A stretch of 26,831 bases of DNA from Hominisplanchenecus_A murintestinalis (GCF_943193015.1 NZ_CALPCM010000037.1:1-26831); one strand, 5' to 3'; positions 15,157-22,691 are shown, counted from the first letter of the stretch. The notes: generated from the letters alone by a model not told the origin. A program made the numbers and translations.

Positions 15157-15586
15157 GTGAAAATCCCTCCATTTCTTTCTGCAACATCTGTAATGCGCTG
15201 TGTATGTAATGCCATGCCGTACTCTTACAATGCCCGTATAAATCCGCGATTTCCTGCTGTGTGTAATTCCCGAAAAAGTAAAGGTAAATGATTTCCCTCT
15301 TTTTCTCTGGCAGGGATAACAGGGCGGCGGCAAGTTCCCCATTGGTGAGGATAATTGTCTGACCACAGATTGTAACGGGGTATTGTTCGTAAGGTGATTT
15401 GAGAAATTCGTCTGATGTGCTTAGAGGGTAGAACTTTTCTTCTGTGAGGTATTCAAAGGATATTTCTCTTTGCCGCCGCCTGTTCCTGTCGCGCCATGCG
15501 TTGATAGCAGCATAGCGTATGACGACTTTGCAAAAGCCATTGAAAGAATACATGATGTGTTCCTTGTATGCTTCTGTACAAGCCAT
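15143..15586 (-). CDS. Sigma-70 family (ECF-like) sigma factor, element 2
   Basis: A 147-residue protein from the ATG at 15584-15586, preceded by AAAGGGGGAAT. Region 4 is LPEKKREIIYLYFFGNYTQQ plus EIADLYGHCKSTAWHYIHSA. Length and frame structure equal those of the element 1 copy. Region 4 recognition residues differ between the copies (GRCRSTAWHHI versus GHCKSTAWHYI). It probably directs transcription of element genes; target promoters are not identified. Confidence 0.8.
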   Translation of the reverse strand: MACTEAYKEHIMYSFNGFCKVVIRYAAINAWRDRNRRRQREISFEYLTEEKFYPLSTSDEFLKSPYEQYPVTICGQTIILTNGELAAALLSLPEKKREIIYLYFFGNYTQQEIADLYGHCKSTAWHYIHSALQMLQKEMEGFSHGEY

Positions 15587-15711
15587 AGAAATTCCCCCTT
15601 TCTCCCACAAAGGGCGGTGCATGGTTTACAGTTGCTTTATATAATACAAAGGACAGCACTTTAGACTGCTACCCTATGATTATCTTCTGGCATACTTTTG
15701 GTATTTCATTT

Positions 15712-15759
15712 TCAAGAAAAATAGCCGACAAACTGTGATTTCTCACAAATCTGTCGGCT
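15712..15759 (-). terminator. Rho-independent terminator after the KTR gene
   Basis: On the minus strand AGCCGACA pairs with TGTCGGCT around an inner TGTGA/TCACA dyad, followed by ATTTTTCTT. It ends the cargo operon before the sigma gene. The rest of 15587-15810 shows no gene. Confidence 0.8.
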
Positions 15760-15810
15760 CTGCGTCTGTGCGTCTGGCTCTTTAATGATATACTGTCTTG
15801 ATTGAATAAT

Positions 15811-16017
15811 TCAAACAGGGTACTCTGTTAATAAATTCTTCCCCTTAACATTTAACCCTCTAATAACTGTTATCTGAAAGTTCTTTGCGTCAATTAAACT
15901 TTCTTGCTTGCACTTAGGGCAATAAAGAGGAAAATTTTTTAATTCTGTATCTGCTTGTATCTGCAATCGTGTTTTATTTCCACAAACAGGACAACATATC
16001 CACTGTAAAACTCTCAT
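15811..16017 (-). CDS. Cysteine-rich KTR domain protein
   Basis: A 68-residue zinc-ribbon protein: WICCPVCGNKTRLQIQADTE, then LKNFPLYCPKCKQESLID, with two CPxC pairs that probably bind one zinc. Small KTR proteins of this type are common in Tn916-type elements, often near resistance genes. Their role is unknown. The ATG at 16015-16017 follows GGGAGGT. It is the last gene of the AT-rich cargo, ahead of a strong terminator. Confidence 0.8.
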   Translation of the reverse strand: MRVLQWICCPVCGNKTRLQIQADTELKNFPLYCPKCKQESLIDAKNFQITVIRGLNVKGKNLLTEYPV

Positions 16018-16113
16018 TGAACTATTACCTCCCTCTACGCTTATTTGTAAAATCTCACAAATTTATGGTCTTAGGATTACTTTTGAATATATCAAACGCA
16101 TTGCTTGCAATAC

Positions 16114-16536
16114 CTAATATGTTCTCTTGGAAAAATCTTCTGGTAAAAAATCGCATTGACTATTGGGAACACCTAATTTTTTTGCATAGCTAATCAGTTC
16201 ATTCCAATTTTCTTTATCTTCTGCATGGGATATATCAAGCATTTTTCCATGAATAGGTGTAATACCTTTTCCAGATAAGTCAAATATTCTTGTACGGAAA
16301 ATGACAATAACCCTTTCCCTATTGTGAAAGGTAATATACCATTCTTTTTTTAGACTTGTACTCATATTAGATTGAAAATCCTTTGCTATTTCCTCAATTT
16401 TTTTACTTGGAAGTTCTACAGTATAAATTTTAACTAACCCTAAGAAACGCTTTTTTATATCAACTATTTTAAACTTTTTGAGCATAGAAATATCTCTAAG
16501 GCTTAGATTGATTACTTCTCCATAATAGCGTGACAT
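16114..16536 (-). CDS. Unknown 140-residue protein in AT-rich cargo
   Basis: I do not recognise this family. The protein is Lys-rich and soluble, with no membrane segment or signal peptide. It has alternating beta-like stretches (FKIVDIKKRFLGLVKIYTVE; EWYITFHNRERVIVIFRTRI) and a C-terminus ending LPEDFSKRTY. GAGGG lies upstream of the ATG. It is 25 bp downstream of the XRE gene and probably under its control. Base composition is clearly more AT-rich than the surrounding transfer genes, which suggests a separate origin of this cargo. Confidence 0.6.
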   Translation of the reverse strand: MSRYYGEVINLSLRDISMLKKFKIVDIKKRFLGLVKIYTVELPSKKIEEIAKDFQSNMSTSLKKEWYITFHNRERVIVIFRTRIFDLSGKGITPIHGKMLDISHAEDKENWNELISYAKKLGVPNSQCDFLPEDFSKRTY

Positions 16537-16561
16537 ATTTTTTCCCTCATATTAAACTGTT

Positions 16562-17179
16562 TTATTCACTCCAATTCATTTCATTATCTGAAATTCCTTG
16601 TATTCTACATTCATTACAAACAATAGCTTTTTCTTCTTTATTCCCAATGGTATATTTCAATATTTTGTTTTTGAAAACGATATATTTTGTATTATTGCAT
16701 TTGAAGTCAACAAACCAATTTACACCTTTTTCATGGTCTGCTATTAAAGCTCTTGAAGCTAATTCCGGGAAATTTGGAACGCTGGATGTAAAAAAAATAA
16801 CAGTCCAATATTTGGGTACTCCACCAGTATTCCATAATTCAACTTTATGAACCCGAATATAATCCAAAAGTGTTTCATCTTCTATGCTTTCTTTAATCAA
16901 CGCACCCTCATATAATTTTGCTCTCTCTTTTCTGATAGCATTATTCCCACAGGTATAGACTTCTCTTGTTCCATTGATTGAAAGTTCATCTTTTAGCAGG
17001 ACATCAACTGTTACTTGAAACAAATTGCTCAATATAATCAATTTTTCTGTTTCTGGAAGCGCAATATCAGCTTCCCATTTAGAAATAGATTGTCGGCTCA
17101 CATTACAGATAGCTGCTAGTTCTTCCTGTGAGTAACTATTTTCTTTTCTAAGTAACTGGATTTTTTCAGACAGTTTCAT
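16562..17179 (-). CDS. XRE-family transcriptional regulator with unusual C-terminal domain
   Basis: A 205-residue protein. The N-terminal 65 residues are a Cro/CI-type helix-turn-helix (IQLLRKENSYSQEELAAICN, then VSRQSISKWEADIALPETEK). The C-terminal 140 residues form an unrecognised domain rich in aromatic and beta-like sequence (YWTVIFFTSSVPNF, NWFVDFKCNNTKYIVFKNKI). The last part contains a CNEC pair. The C-terminal domain may sense a signal. ATG with AAGGAGGTG at good spacing. It probably regulates itself and the following gene. Confidence 0.8.
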   Translation of the reverse strand: MKLSEKIQLLRKENSYSQEELAAICNVSRQSISKWEADIALPETEKLIILSNLFQVTVDVLLKDELSINGTREVYTCGNNAIRKERAKLYEGALIKESIEDETLLDYIRVHKVELWNTGGVPKYWTVIFFTSSVPNFPELASRALIADHEKGVNWFVDFKCNNTKYIVFKNKILKYTIGNKEEKAIVCNECRIQGISDNEMNWSE

Positions 17180-17205
17180 AGAAACACCTCCTTGCGTTCT
17201 CATAG

Positions 17206-17214
17206 ATTATAACA
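17206..17214 (-). promoter_or_regulatory. Extended -10 promoter of the XRE gene
   Basis: TGTTATAAT on the minus strand is a perfect extended -10, 27 bp before the ATG. A clear -35 is not seen, which is normal for extended -10 promoters. The surrounding 17180-17331 is gene-free and AT-rich. Confidence 0.55.
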
Positions 17215-17331
17215 AATATAAATAATTAAGACTATCAACTTTCTCGTTCTTTTTCGCAACCTATAAGTGCAACCCATAATTATAAATGATATATGCGAAA
17301 AATAGGTATGAGATAGATTCCGTAGTAGTCG

Positions 17332-17482
17332 GCATTGCTGGTAATGTGTATAACTGGCTGTCTTATGGAATTGTGGGTAACTCTGTTTGCAGGACGTGGG
17401 AAAGCTGCTCTTTAGCTTTTCCATGTGCTGTGAATAGAGTTATCCATGATTCCATAGCCAGTTATGCACATTTCCACAATGC
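17332..17482. repeat. 150-bp imperfect dyad with DnaA-box-like ends, copy 2
   Basis: Nearly identical to 5405-5554, including TTATNCACA matches at 17345-17353 (minus) and 17462-17470 (plus). It lies 19 bp beyond the recombinase stop codon, so it could also act as a large hairpin terminator for that gene. Shared sequence begins about 15 bp to the left at ATTCCGTAGTAGTC. Confidence 0.75.
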
Positions 17483-17501
17483 GCCTTTTGTTTTTCAGTC
17501 C

Positions 17502-19853
17502 TTATGCGCTTCGTTCCGCTTCCTGTTTTTTTCTGTGGTATGCTTCCCTCCTTGTGGCAAGGTAATTCTCATAGCGTTCCACCGCTTCCGGGTTTCCAGT
17601 GGCGGCTTCCTCATACATTTTCTGCCGGGATTTCTTGGTGGCTTCGGATTGATACGCCCGTTTCTTTGCCAGTTCTGCCGCCGCTGCCGGGTCGGTTTCG
17701 GCTTGCTGTACCAGTTTTTCCCTTGCGATTTTCTTCCGGCTCTTATGGGCTTCCAGCCGTTCTGTTTCTTCCGGCGTTAGGGCTTCCCCCTCTTTTTGAG
17801 CGGCGGCAAGCTCTTTGAGCGTCCTTGTCTTTGGCTGTCCGACTTTCTGCCTTTTGCGCCATGCCTTATGCTGTGCGGCTTTTTTCCGGCGGTGTTCTGC
17901 AAGCCGTTCCGTTTCCTCCAGCGTAAGCTCTGCCCCGGTCTTTTCCAGTTCCATAAGCTCCTTTATGGATTTTTTCTTTGGCGGCTTGGGCGGCTCTGCG
18001 GCTTTGCGTTTCTCCCGCCATTCCTTTTGCCACTCCCGGTTATGTGCAAGCCGCTTTTCCTCGGTTTCCAGTTCCTCCGGGGTGAGAAGCCCCGCCTTTT
18101 TCCTTGCGGTAAATTCCCGTTTCTCTGCCTTGCGCTTCTCATACCGCACCTTTGCAAGCTCCTTTGACCGGGCTTCCTTTGCCGCCTGTTCCTCCTGCTG
18201 GCGGCGTTGTTCCTCCACCTCTGCCGGGGTGACGATATGGGCGGGTACTTCAAATGCGCCGATAAAGTTTAAATAAATGTCTATCCGCTGGCGGCGGTCA
18301 TTCCCCCGCCCCTCACCCTCATGCACAATCACTTTTTCGATAAACTCGTTGAGCATGGGCGTTGTGAGTTCGGAGAAGTCGGTATAGCGTTTCACAAGCT
18401 GGATAAACTGGTCTGTTTTCAGCTTGTCGGCGTTCCAGCTTTCAATCTGCTTTTGCCATTCCGCTATGGACGCTTCCAGCCCGGTCTGTTCCTCGTCATA
18501 TTCGGCAAGAAGCCGGGTAAAATATTTGTCGGGTATCTTGCCCGTGGCGTTGCCCTCATACAGCTTTTTCACAAGCCCGTCCAGCTCTTTGTGCCGCTTC
18601 TGTGCCTTATTGATTTTCTGCTTACATTCCTTGACGGTCTTTTCTTGGTTCTGGTCGGACGCTTCCCGGACACGCTCGGTAAACTCTTTTTCATTGTGCC
18701 GCACATACCAGCTTACCCGCTGGATAACGGCAAGGATAGCGGCTTCAATCTTTGCCGTGGGGATATGGTGCATGGTGCAGTCATGGATTAAGTGGCGGTA
18801 GCCGGAACAGATAAAAGCGTCCTCAATCCATTTCCCTTGCACAAGGGTATAGCGGTGTGTGAGTTTAGAGCCGCAGTCGGCGCAGTAGAGAAGCCCGGTC
18901 AAGCGGTTCGGGGCGTTCTGCCGCTTGGGGGTGCGGCGCACGGTTTCCCGTATCTTCTGTACGGTCTGCCACGTTTCCCCGTCAACAATGGCGGGGATTG
19001 CGCCCTCAAAAATATACTGTTCCTCCGGCGCGGTCTTGCGGCTGCTCTTGGTCTTGTAGTTCTCGCATACGGTTTTCCCCAGTACCTTGCGCCCTGTGTA
19101 TTCCGGGCGTTTCAGTATGTAGCCGATAGTGGTAGCTGACCATGCGTAGGGGTCTGTGTATTTTGCCGCCCGGACTGGCTCGCCTGTCCGTTTCCAATGC
19201 TCGGACGGGATAGGGATTCTCTCGGTGCGGAGTGCCTTTGCTATGCTGGCTATGGTTTCCCCGGCAAGGACGCTCTGGAAGATGCGGCGCACAACGGCGG
19301 CGGCTTCCTCGTCAATCACCCATTCGCCTTTTTCCTCTTTGGAAGCGCGGTAGCCATAGCAGACACTGCCAGAGCAGCGCAAGCCCTTTTCCATTCTGGA
19401 TTTGAAAACAGCTTTGATTTTGCGGCTGGTGTCGGCAACGTACCACTCGTTTATCACGTCACGGAAGATAGACATAATATCAAAGCCGTTGGCGGTGTCA
19501 AGGTTGTCATTTGCGGCGATAAAACGCACATGGTACTCGTCAAAGGTGCGCTTTAATAGCCCCACTTCAACCACGTCACGCCCGATTCGGCTCTGGTCTT
19601 TGATGATAACCGTTGCCACGTTCCCCGCCCGGATTTCGTCTAACATAGCGTCCAGCCCCGGACGCCTGAACGTAGTTCCACGGATTCCGTCATCGGTAAA
19701 GTGCCGGATATTGGAAAAGCCGTTTTTCCTTGCGTAGTCCTCCAAAATCCGCTTCTGGTTCTCAATGCTTACGGATTCGCCTGCCCGCTCGTCGTCATGG
19801 GAAAGTCTTTCGTATAGGGCGGTGAGTTTGTCTTTCTCTGTCTGCTTCTTCAT
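17502..19853 (-). CDS. tnpX: Large serine recombinase (TnpX/TndX-like) with repeat-bearing C-terminal extension
   Basis: A 783-residue recombinase. The resolvase domain has catalytic Ser17 (YERLSHDD) and IIKDQSRIGRD. A recombinase domain follows (TIGYILKRPEYTGRKVLGKT), then a zinc ribbon (LLYCADCGSKLTHRY...CSGYR) and a coiled coil. After about residue 560 there is a charged extension. From about 589 to 718 it holds three diverged units of LTPEE(L/T)E-type sequence (LTPEELETEEKRLAH; LTLEETERLAEH; LTPEETERLEAH). It would excise and insert element 2. AGGAGGTTACACACC precedes the ATG, which lies 65 bp from the element end. Confidence 0.93.
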   Translation of the reverse strand: MKKQTEKDKLTALYERLSHDDERAGESVSIENQKRILEDYARKNGFSNIRHFTDDGIRGTTFRRPGLDAMLDEIRAGNVATVIIKDQSRIGRDVVEVGLLKRTFDEYHVRFIAANDNLDTANGFDIMSIFRDVINEWYVADTSRKIKAVFKSRMEKGLRCSGSVCYGYRASKEEKGEWVIDEEAAAVVRRIFQSVLAGETIASIAKALRTERIPIPSEHWKRTGEPVRAAKYTDPYAWSATTIGYILKRPEYTGRKVLGKTVCENYKTKSSRKTAPEEQYIFEGAIPAIVDGETWQTVQKIRETVRRTPKRQNAPNRLTGLLYCADCGSKLTHRYTLVQGKWIEDAFICSGYRHLIHDCTMHHIPTAKIEAAILAVIQRVSWYVRHNEKEFTERVREASDQNQEKTVKECKQKINKAQKRHKELDGLVKKLYEGNATGKIPDKYFTRLLAEYDEEQTGLEASIAEWQKQIESWNADKLKTDQFIQLVKRYTDFSELTTPMLNEFIEKVIVHEGEGRGNDRRQRIDIYLNFIGAFEVPAHIVTPAEVEEQRRQQEEQAAKEARSKELAKVRYEKRKAEKREFTARKKAGLLTPEELETEEKRLAHNREWQKEWREKRKAAEPPKPPKKKSIKELMELEKTGAELTLEETERLAEHRRKKAAQHKAWRKRQKVGQPKTRTLKELAAAQKEGEALTPEETERLEAHKSRKKIAREKLVQQAETDPAAAAELAKKRAYQSEATKKSRQKMYEEAATGNPEAVERYENYLATRREAYHRKKQEAERSA

Positions 19854-19900
19854 GGTGTGTAACCTCCTTTCTTTGAGGGTGCGCGCTTCCCTATAACCTT

Positions 19901-19906
19901 ATTATA
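19901..19906 (-). promoter_or_regulatory. -10 hexamer of the recombinase promoter at the left end of element 2
   Basis: TATAAT on the minus strand, about 50 bp before the recombinase start. In the integrated state the hexamer 16 bp upstream is GTCACT, from virD4, a poor -35. In the excised circle it would be TTGACA from the right end. Confidence 0.65.
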
Positions 19907-19907
19907 C

Positions 19908-20453
19908 TTATCTGTTCGGGTCAGTGACCACGAATGAGGTCGGGTAATCCTTAGACGTACATTGCATCAGGTTCGGCTTCAGCCAGAAGCGGGTCTTGCC
20001 GCTGCCGGAGCCGCCGATAATCAACACATTTTTGTTGCGGGCGTATTTGGGCTGTTTGGGCCGGTTGCTCATCATCAGCCGTTCCGTCTGCGTCAGGATA
20101 ATATTGTTCTCGAATACCGGATCGACAAAAGGCTGGATGTCTGCGGAAGTTCCCCACCGGGCGGAGCCGTATTCCACATCTTTGCGGTATTTCTTGGCGT
20201 TCTTGCCCCTGACGTAAACGGCCAGCCGCAGGGCTGCGCCGCATAAAAGACCGATTGCCAAATCCTGCAAATGAAAGCTGGGATAAGGGGAAACAAAAGC
20301 GGCAGCGAAGCCATCCCCGATATGCCGCAGCTTTTCGGAGAGGTCGGCACCAACGGCCAGCCGGTATGCCTGCCCGATCTTGGAGGCATACAGCCCGATC
20401 AGCAGATAGGGCAGGTTGGGGATCAGGAGCTTTTTGATATTGATCTGCTTCAT
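19908..20453 (-). pseudogene. virD4: VirD4-like coupling ATPase, N-terminal fragment
   Basis: This fragment encodes the first 180 or so residues: two membrane segments (PNLPYLLIGLYASKIG; LAIGLLCGAALRLAVYV), then the sequence leading to Walker A (NVLIIGGSGSGKTRFWLKPN). It breaks off after SFVVTDP, where element 2 begins, and ends with two foreign residues (NR). Start ATGA overlaps the pcfB stop. The protein continues at 9702-9807 and 5834-6987. The truncated product keeps its anchor and Walker A but lacks Walker B. Confidence 0.88.
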
Positions 20454-20923
20454 CGTTCCAGCTCCTTCCTCTTTGTCCTGGCCACGACTGCATTTTTCAC
20501 CAGTGCCTTGAACTTATCCAGCCTGCCGAGTACGGATTCCCGCCGCTGGGCCTTTTTCAGCTTGGTGACAGTGAACTTCTGGAACGCGGCGTTCATGTTC
20601 GCCTCGTTGGGGGCCTTGAAAAATATCTGGTAATGGTTCTTGTCCGTCTTATAAACGGTGTAGCGCACCCCATGATTCCGGGCAATACGGTCAAATTCCC
20701 GCAGGCTTTTGTCCTGCACGTCAATCTGGCGCATATCGCCGTAGTCTTTTTGAAGATCATCAATGCTGACCTTGCCGAATGGTTTTACATCCCGGCTGGC
20801 CTGCAGCTTCTTTTCTTTGCGGTGGGCAAGGTATTTACACAGGGCCGCTTTTAAGACGCGCCCGGTAAATTTACTGGTATTGATTCCAAGGGTGAGCGTC
20901 CTGTTTTCAACTTCTTCCTGCAT
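20450..20923 (-). CDS. pcfB: PcfB-family (DUF3801) conjugation protein
   Basis: A 157-residue basic protein (KFTGRVLKAALCKYLAHRKE; VSIDDLQKDYGDMRQIDVQD; YTVYKTDKNHYQIFFKAPNE). It matches the PcfB/DUF3801 family encoded directly before the VirD4-type coupling protein (PcfC in pCF10). PcfB proteins are transfer factors thought to help dock the relaxosome. The stop overlaps the virD4 start as ATGA. The ATG follows AAAGGAGTG. It appears intact although its partner gene is broken. Confidence 0.85.
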   Translation of the reverse strand: MQEEVENRTLTLGINTSKFTGRVLKAALCKYLAHRKEKKLQASRDVKPFGKVSIDDLQKDYGDMRQIDVQDKSLREFDRIARNHGVRYTVYKTDKNHYQIFFKAPNEANMNAAFQKFTVTKLKKAQRRESVLGRLDKFKALVKNAVVARTKRKELER

Positions 20924-20962
20924 CTCTTATCACACTCCTTTCTGTCAGCAGGGGCGGCGGCT

Positions 20963-21007
20963 CTAAGGCGGAACCACCAGCCGCCGCAGGAAATATTTCT
21001 TTGTCAT
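20963..21007 (-). CDS. Possible 14-codon leader ORF before pcfB
   Basis: TAAGGAGGCGCGG is followed by ATG and 13 codons (MTKKYFLRRLVVPP) and TAG. The end of the ORF forms a GGCGGCT/AGCCGCC hairpin with the following spacer, 40 bp before pcfB. The strong ribosome-binding site and overlapping hairpin suggest a small leader peptide or control element. It could equally be a chance ORF. Confidence 0.3.
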   Translation of the reverse strand: MTKKYFLRRLVVPP

Positions 21008-21017
21008 CCGCGCCTCC

Positions 21018-21344
21018 TTACCGCAGGCTGTCCCGGCTGTCATAAGAGAGCCTGCCGCGGTTTACTCCGGCATGGCTCAAAATCCTGATATGCCCTTTCT
21101 CCTGGCTGGCCAGGACGTTTGCATACCCGGCCTCCGTAAGATAGGCGCGTGTCCGTTCCCCCTTCCAGCCGATCACGGATTCATTTGACAGCACATCAAA
21201 AATGACCATGTGGCGGGTATCTTCGGCAAAACGGTTTAAGTCCAGGTATTCATGGCCGCTGTATTCCTGCGCCCCTTCCTGAATCCTTGTTTCTTCCATA
21301 AGCTCCCCGATGGTCTTGGCTTTCGGCGTTTTAATTCCCTTCAT
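21018..21344 (-). CDS. DUF5720-like small ICE protein A
   Basis: A 108-residue protein with the segment GHEYLDLNRFAEDTRHMVIF and the later RAYLTEAGYANVLASQEKGH followed by IRI. It is paralogous to the protein at 23188-23472, which carries GHDILAVERFEDTTSHMIEF and a similar LSEADY segment. Function unknown; the family is confined to conjugative elements as far as I know. The start lies 14 bp inside the end of the DUF4406-like gene. Confidence 0.65.
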   Translation of the reverse strand: MKGIKTPKAKTIGELMEETRIQEGAQEYSGHEYLDLNRFAEDTRHMVIFDVLSNESVIGWKGERTRAYLTEAGYANVLASQEKGHIRILSHAGVNRGRLSYDSRDSLR

Positions 21345-21696
21345 AGCTGCCTCCTTTCTCCCGGCCCTGGCCTTTTACTGTAAGCAGGCCATCCAGGGTA
21401 GTAGCAGTGATCCGTAGCCGCTCGGCAACGGCAATGTCGTTCTTCATGGATTCGTCTACGGTGTCCCCGCAGACCACCAGCACATGGGAACGCCGCAGGA
21501 AGTCGCGGGCGATGTCGATCCCGTCCTTATGCTCCTGGGGGATTTCATCCTTCAGGAACAGGGGAAGGAACAAAAGCGGGCAGACCGGGGAATATCCGGC
21601 ATCATACAGCATCCGGCAGTAGCGGGCTGCGGTTTCCGTGTTCTCAAATTCGTTATCACCCCAGGGGGCGGTGATGTAAGCTAATGGGCGTCTCAT
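21331..21696 (-). CDS. DUF4406-like (nucleoside 2-deoxyribosyltransferase-fold) protein
   Basis: A 121-residue protein: RPLAYITAPWGDNEFENTET followed by ARYCRMLYDAGYSPVCPLLF, then a stretch ending SHVLVVCGDTVDESM. The pattern of an N-terminal beta strand, a helix with an Asn/Glu pair and a VLVVCGD strand fits the nucleoside deoxyribosyltransferase-like fold. Whether it is an enzyme is unknown. The ATG follows AAGGAGAG. Related genes are common in ICE and phage backbones. Confidence 0.7.
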   Translation of the reverse strand: MRRPLAYITAPWGDNEFENTETAARYCRMLYDAGYSPVCPLLFLPLFLKDEIPQEHKDGIDIARDFLRRSHVLVVCGDTVDESMKNDIAVAERLRITATTLDGLLTVKGQGREKGGSYEGN

Positions 21697-21751
21697 AATC
21701 TCTCCTTTCAGCACTCATATCTTGCTTTTTGCGGTCAAAAAAAGCAGCTCC

Positions 21752-22627
21752 TTATGGGCTGCCATACATATCGTGGTTCACCAGGGAGCTGTAATAGTTC
21801 CCGATGGTGGTAGGGGCGTTAAACAGGGCTGTGAGCAGGTATTGCTTGATATTGCGGATTTTGGTCGTGTTCTCCTTCATGCAGTCCATGACAAAGCGGA
21901 TATGTTCTGCGTTCAGTTTCAGGAGCCGGGATTTTACTACCTCATGGGGAAAATCGCTGCCCGCTACCCGTGTGTATCTGCGTCTGGCGCAGACCGTTTC
22001 CACCATGATCTCCACAATCTCGTCCAGGTCAGACAAATACAGGCCGTAGTCCTGTTTGATAAAGTCATACTCAATATTTTCCAGAATCAAAGCCCGGTAA
22101 CTCTCTATTTCCTCCATGGAGGCAATCTCCCTTCCCTTCGGTTCTGGCGGGCTTCCCGCCGTATTTTTCCGGAAAGGAATGGAATCGGTACTTTGTCCAT
22201 CCGTATTTGATTTTTCTTTACTTGGTTTCTTAGTATTTAATTGCGTTGGATTTTCCGGTGACGGGTTTCCCGTTGGCGGATTATCCGTTGTCGGGTTTTC
22301 CGACGACGGTTTTTCCAATAACGGCTCCGGCTGGTCAGGATGCTCATGGATGATGTATTCATTGGTGCTGAACTTCCCGCTGGCATCCGTTGTCTGGCGG
22401 CGGTGGATATATCCGGCCTGTTCCAGCTCATTGACCGCAGAGCGGATGGCATCCTTGCTTTCCCGGTTGATATGGGACAGCCCGGAGAGGGTATAGTCCC
22501 AATCCTCCGGCAGAGACAGCATCTGCGAGAGCAGGCCCTTGGCCTTCAGCGTCAGGCGTTTGTCCCGCAGATGGTAATTGCTCATAACTGTATAGTCCCG
22601 CGTCCGTTCCACGCGAAATACGGGCAT
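21752..22627 (-). CDS. ICE replication protein with DUF6017-type C-terminus
   Basis: A 291-residue protein. The N-terminal winged helix is MPVFRVERTRDYTVMSNYHL, then LTLKAKGLLSQMLSLPEDWDY and IRSAVNELEQAGYIHR. A linker of five pentapeptide repeats (ENPTT type) follows, then a C-terminal helical domain (SMEEIESYRALILENIEYDF onward, about 175-291). The layout resembles replisome organisers/DnaD-like and RepA_N proteins. The ATG at 22625-22627 is chosen because AAGGAG lies 8 bp upstream; the longer frame starts with a GTG inside that site. It may start ICE replication. Confidence 0.75.
   Translation of the reverse strand: MPVFRVERTRDYTVMSNYHLRDKRLTLKAKGLLSQMLSLPEDWDYTLSGLSHINRESKDAIRSAVNELEQAGYIHRRQTTDASGKFSTNEYIIHEHPDQPEPLLEKPSSENPTTDNPPTGNPSPENPTQLNTKKPSKEKSNTDGQSTDSIPFRKNTAGSPPEPKGREIASMEEIESYRALILENIEYDFIKQDYGLYLSDLDEIVEIMVETVCARRRYTRVAGSDFPHEVVKSRLLKLNAEHIRFVMDCMKENTTKIRNIKQYLLTALFNAPTTIGNYYSSLVNHDMYGSP
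22248..22322. repeat. Five tandem 15-bp repeats in the ICE replication gene
   Basis: Units at 22248, 22263, 22278, 22293 and 22308 share GG(A/G/T)TT(T/A)(T/C)CCG followed by five variable bases ending in C, and encode EKPSS-ENPTT-DNPPT-GNPSP-ENPTQ. The core resembles the GGTTTTCCGG core of the repA repeats. Because 15 is a multiple of three, a protein-level origin is also possible. Confidence 0.7.
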
Positions 22628-22691
22628 TTGCTTCACTCCTTCCTTGTATCAGCAGGCATAACAAAAGCCGCAGGCGGTATGTTGCTGCGGC

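Larger units (their letters stand above)
9806..19919 (-). mobile_element. Element 2: Tn4451-like mobilizable element inserted in virD4
   Basis: The element splits virD4 codon CCA of the TDPKG motif; a shared CC dinucleotide occurs at both ends (19918-19919 and 9806-9807). Removing one copy restores GAC-CCA-AAA-GGA in frame. It starts with a large serine recombinase and ends with tnpW, the gene set of Tn4451-type mobilizable transposons. It also carries mobC, relaxase, a RepA_N initiator and a DnaC-like ATPase. Partial inverted motifs TTCCCTA / TAGGGAA lie near the two ends. The circularised junction would form a TTGACA-16-TATAAT promoter. All parts needed for excision look intact. Confidence 0.88.

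Noticed and set aside
9806..19919. GA as the crossover dinucleotide, as in Tn4451 itself
   Set aside because: GA at both ends cannot restore the virD4 frame; the shared CC does, and it gives the conserved TDPKG sequence.
22248..22322. CRISPR-like array
   Set aside because: Units are 15 bp, without spacers, and lie within a coding sequence.
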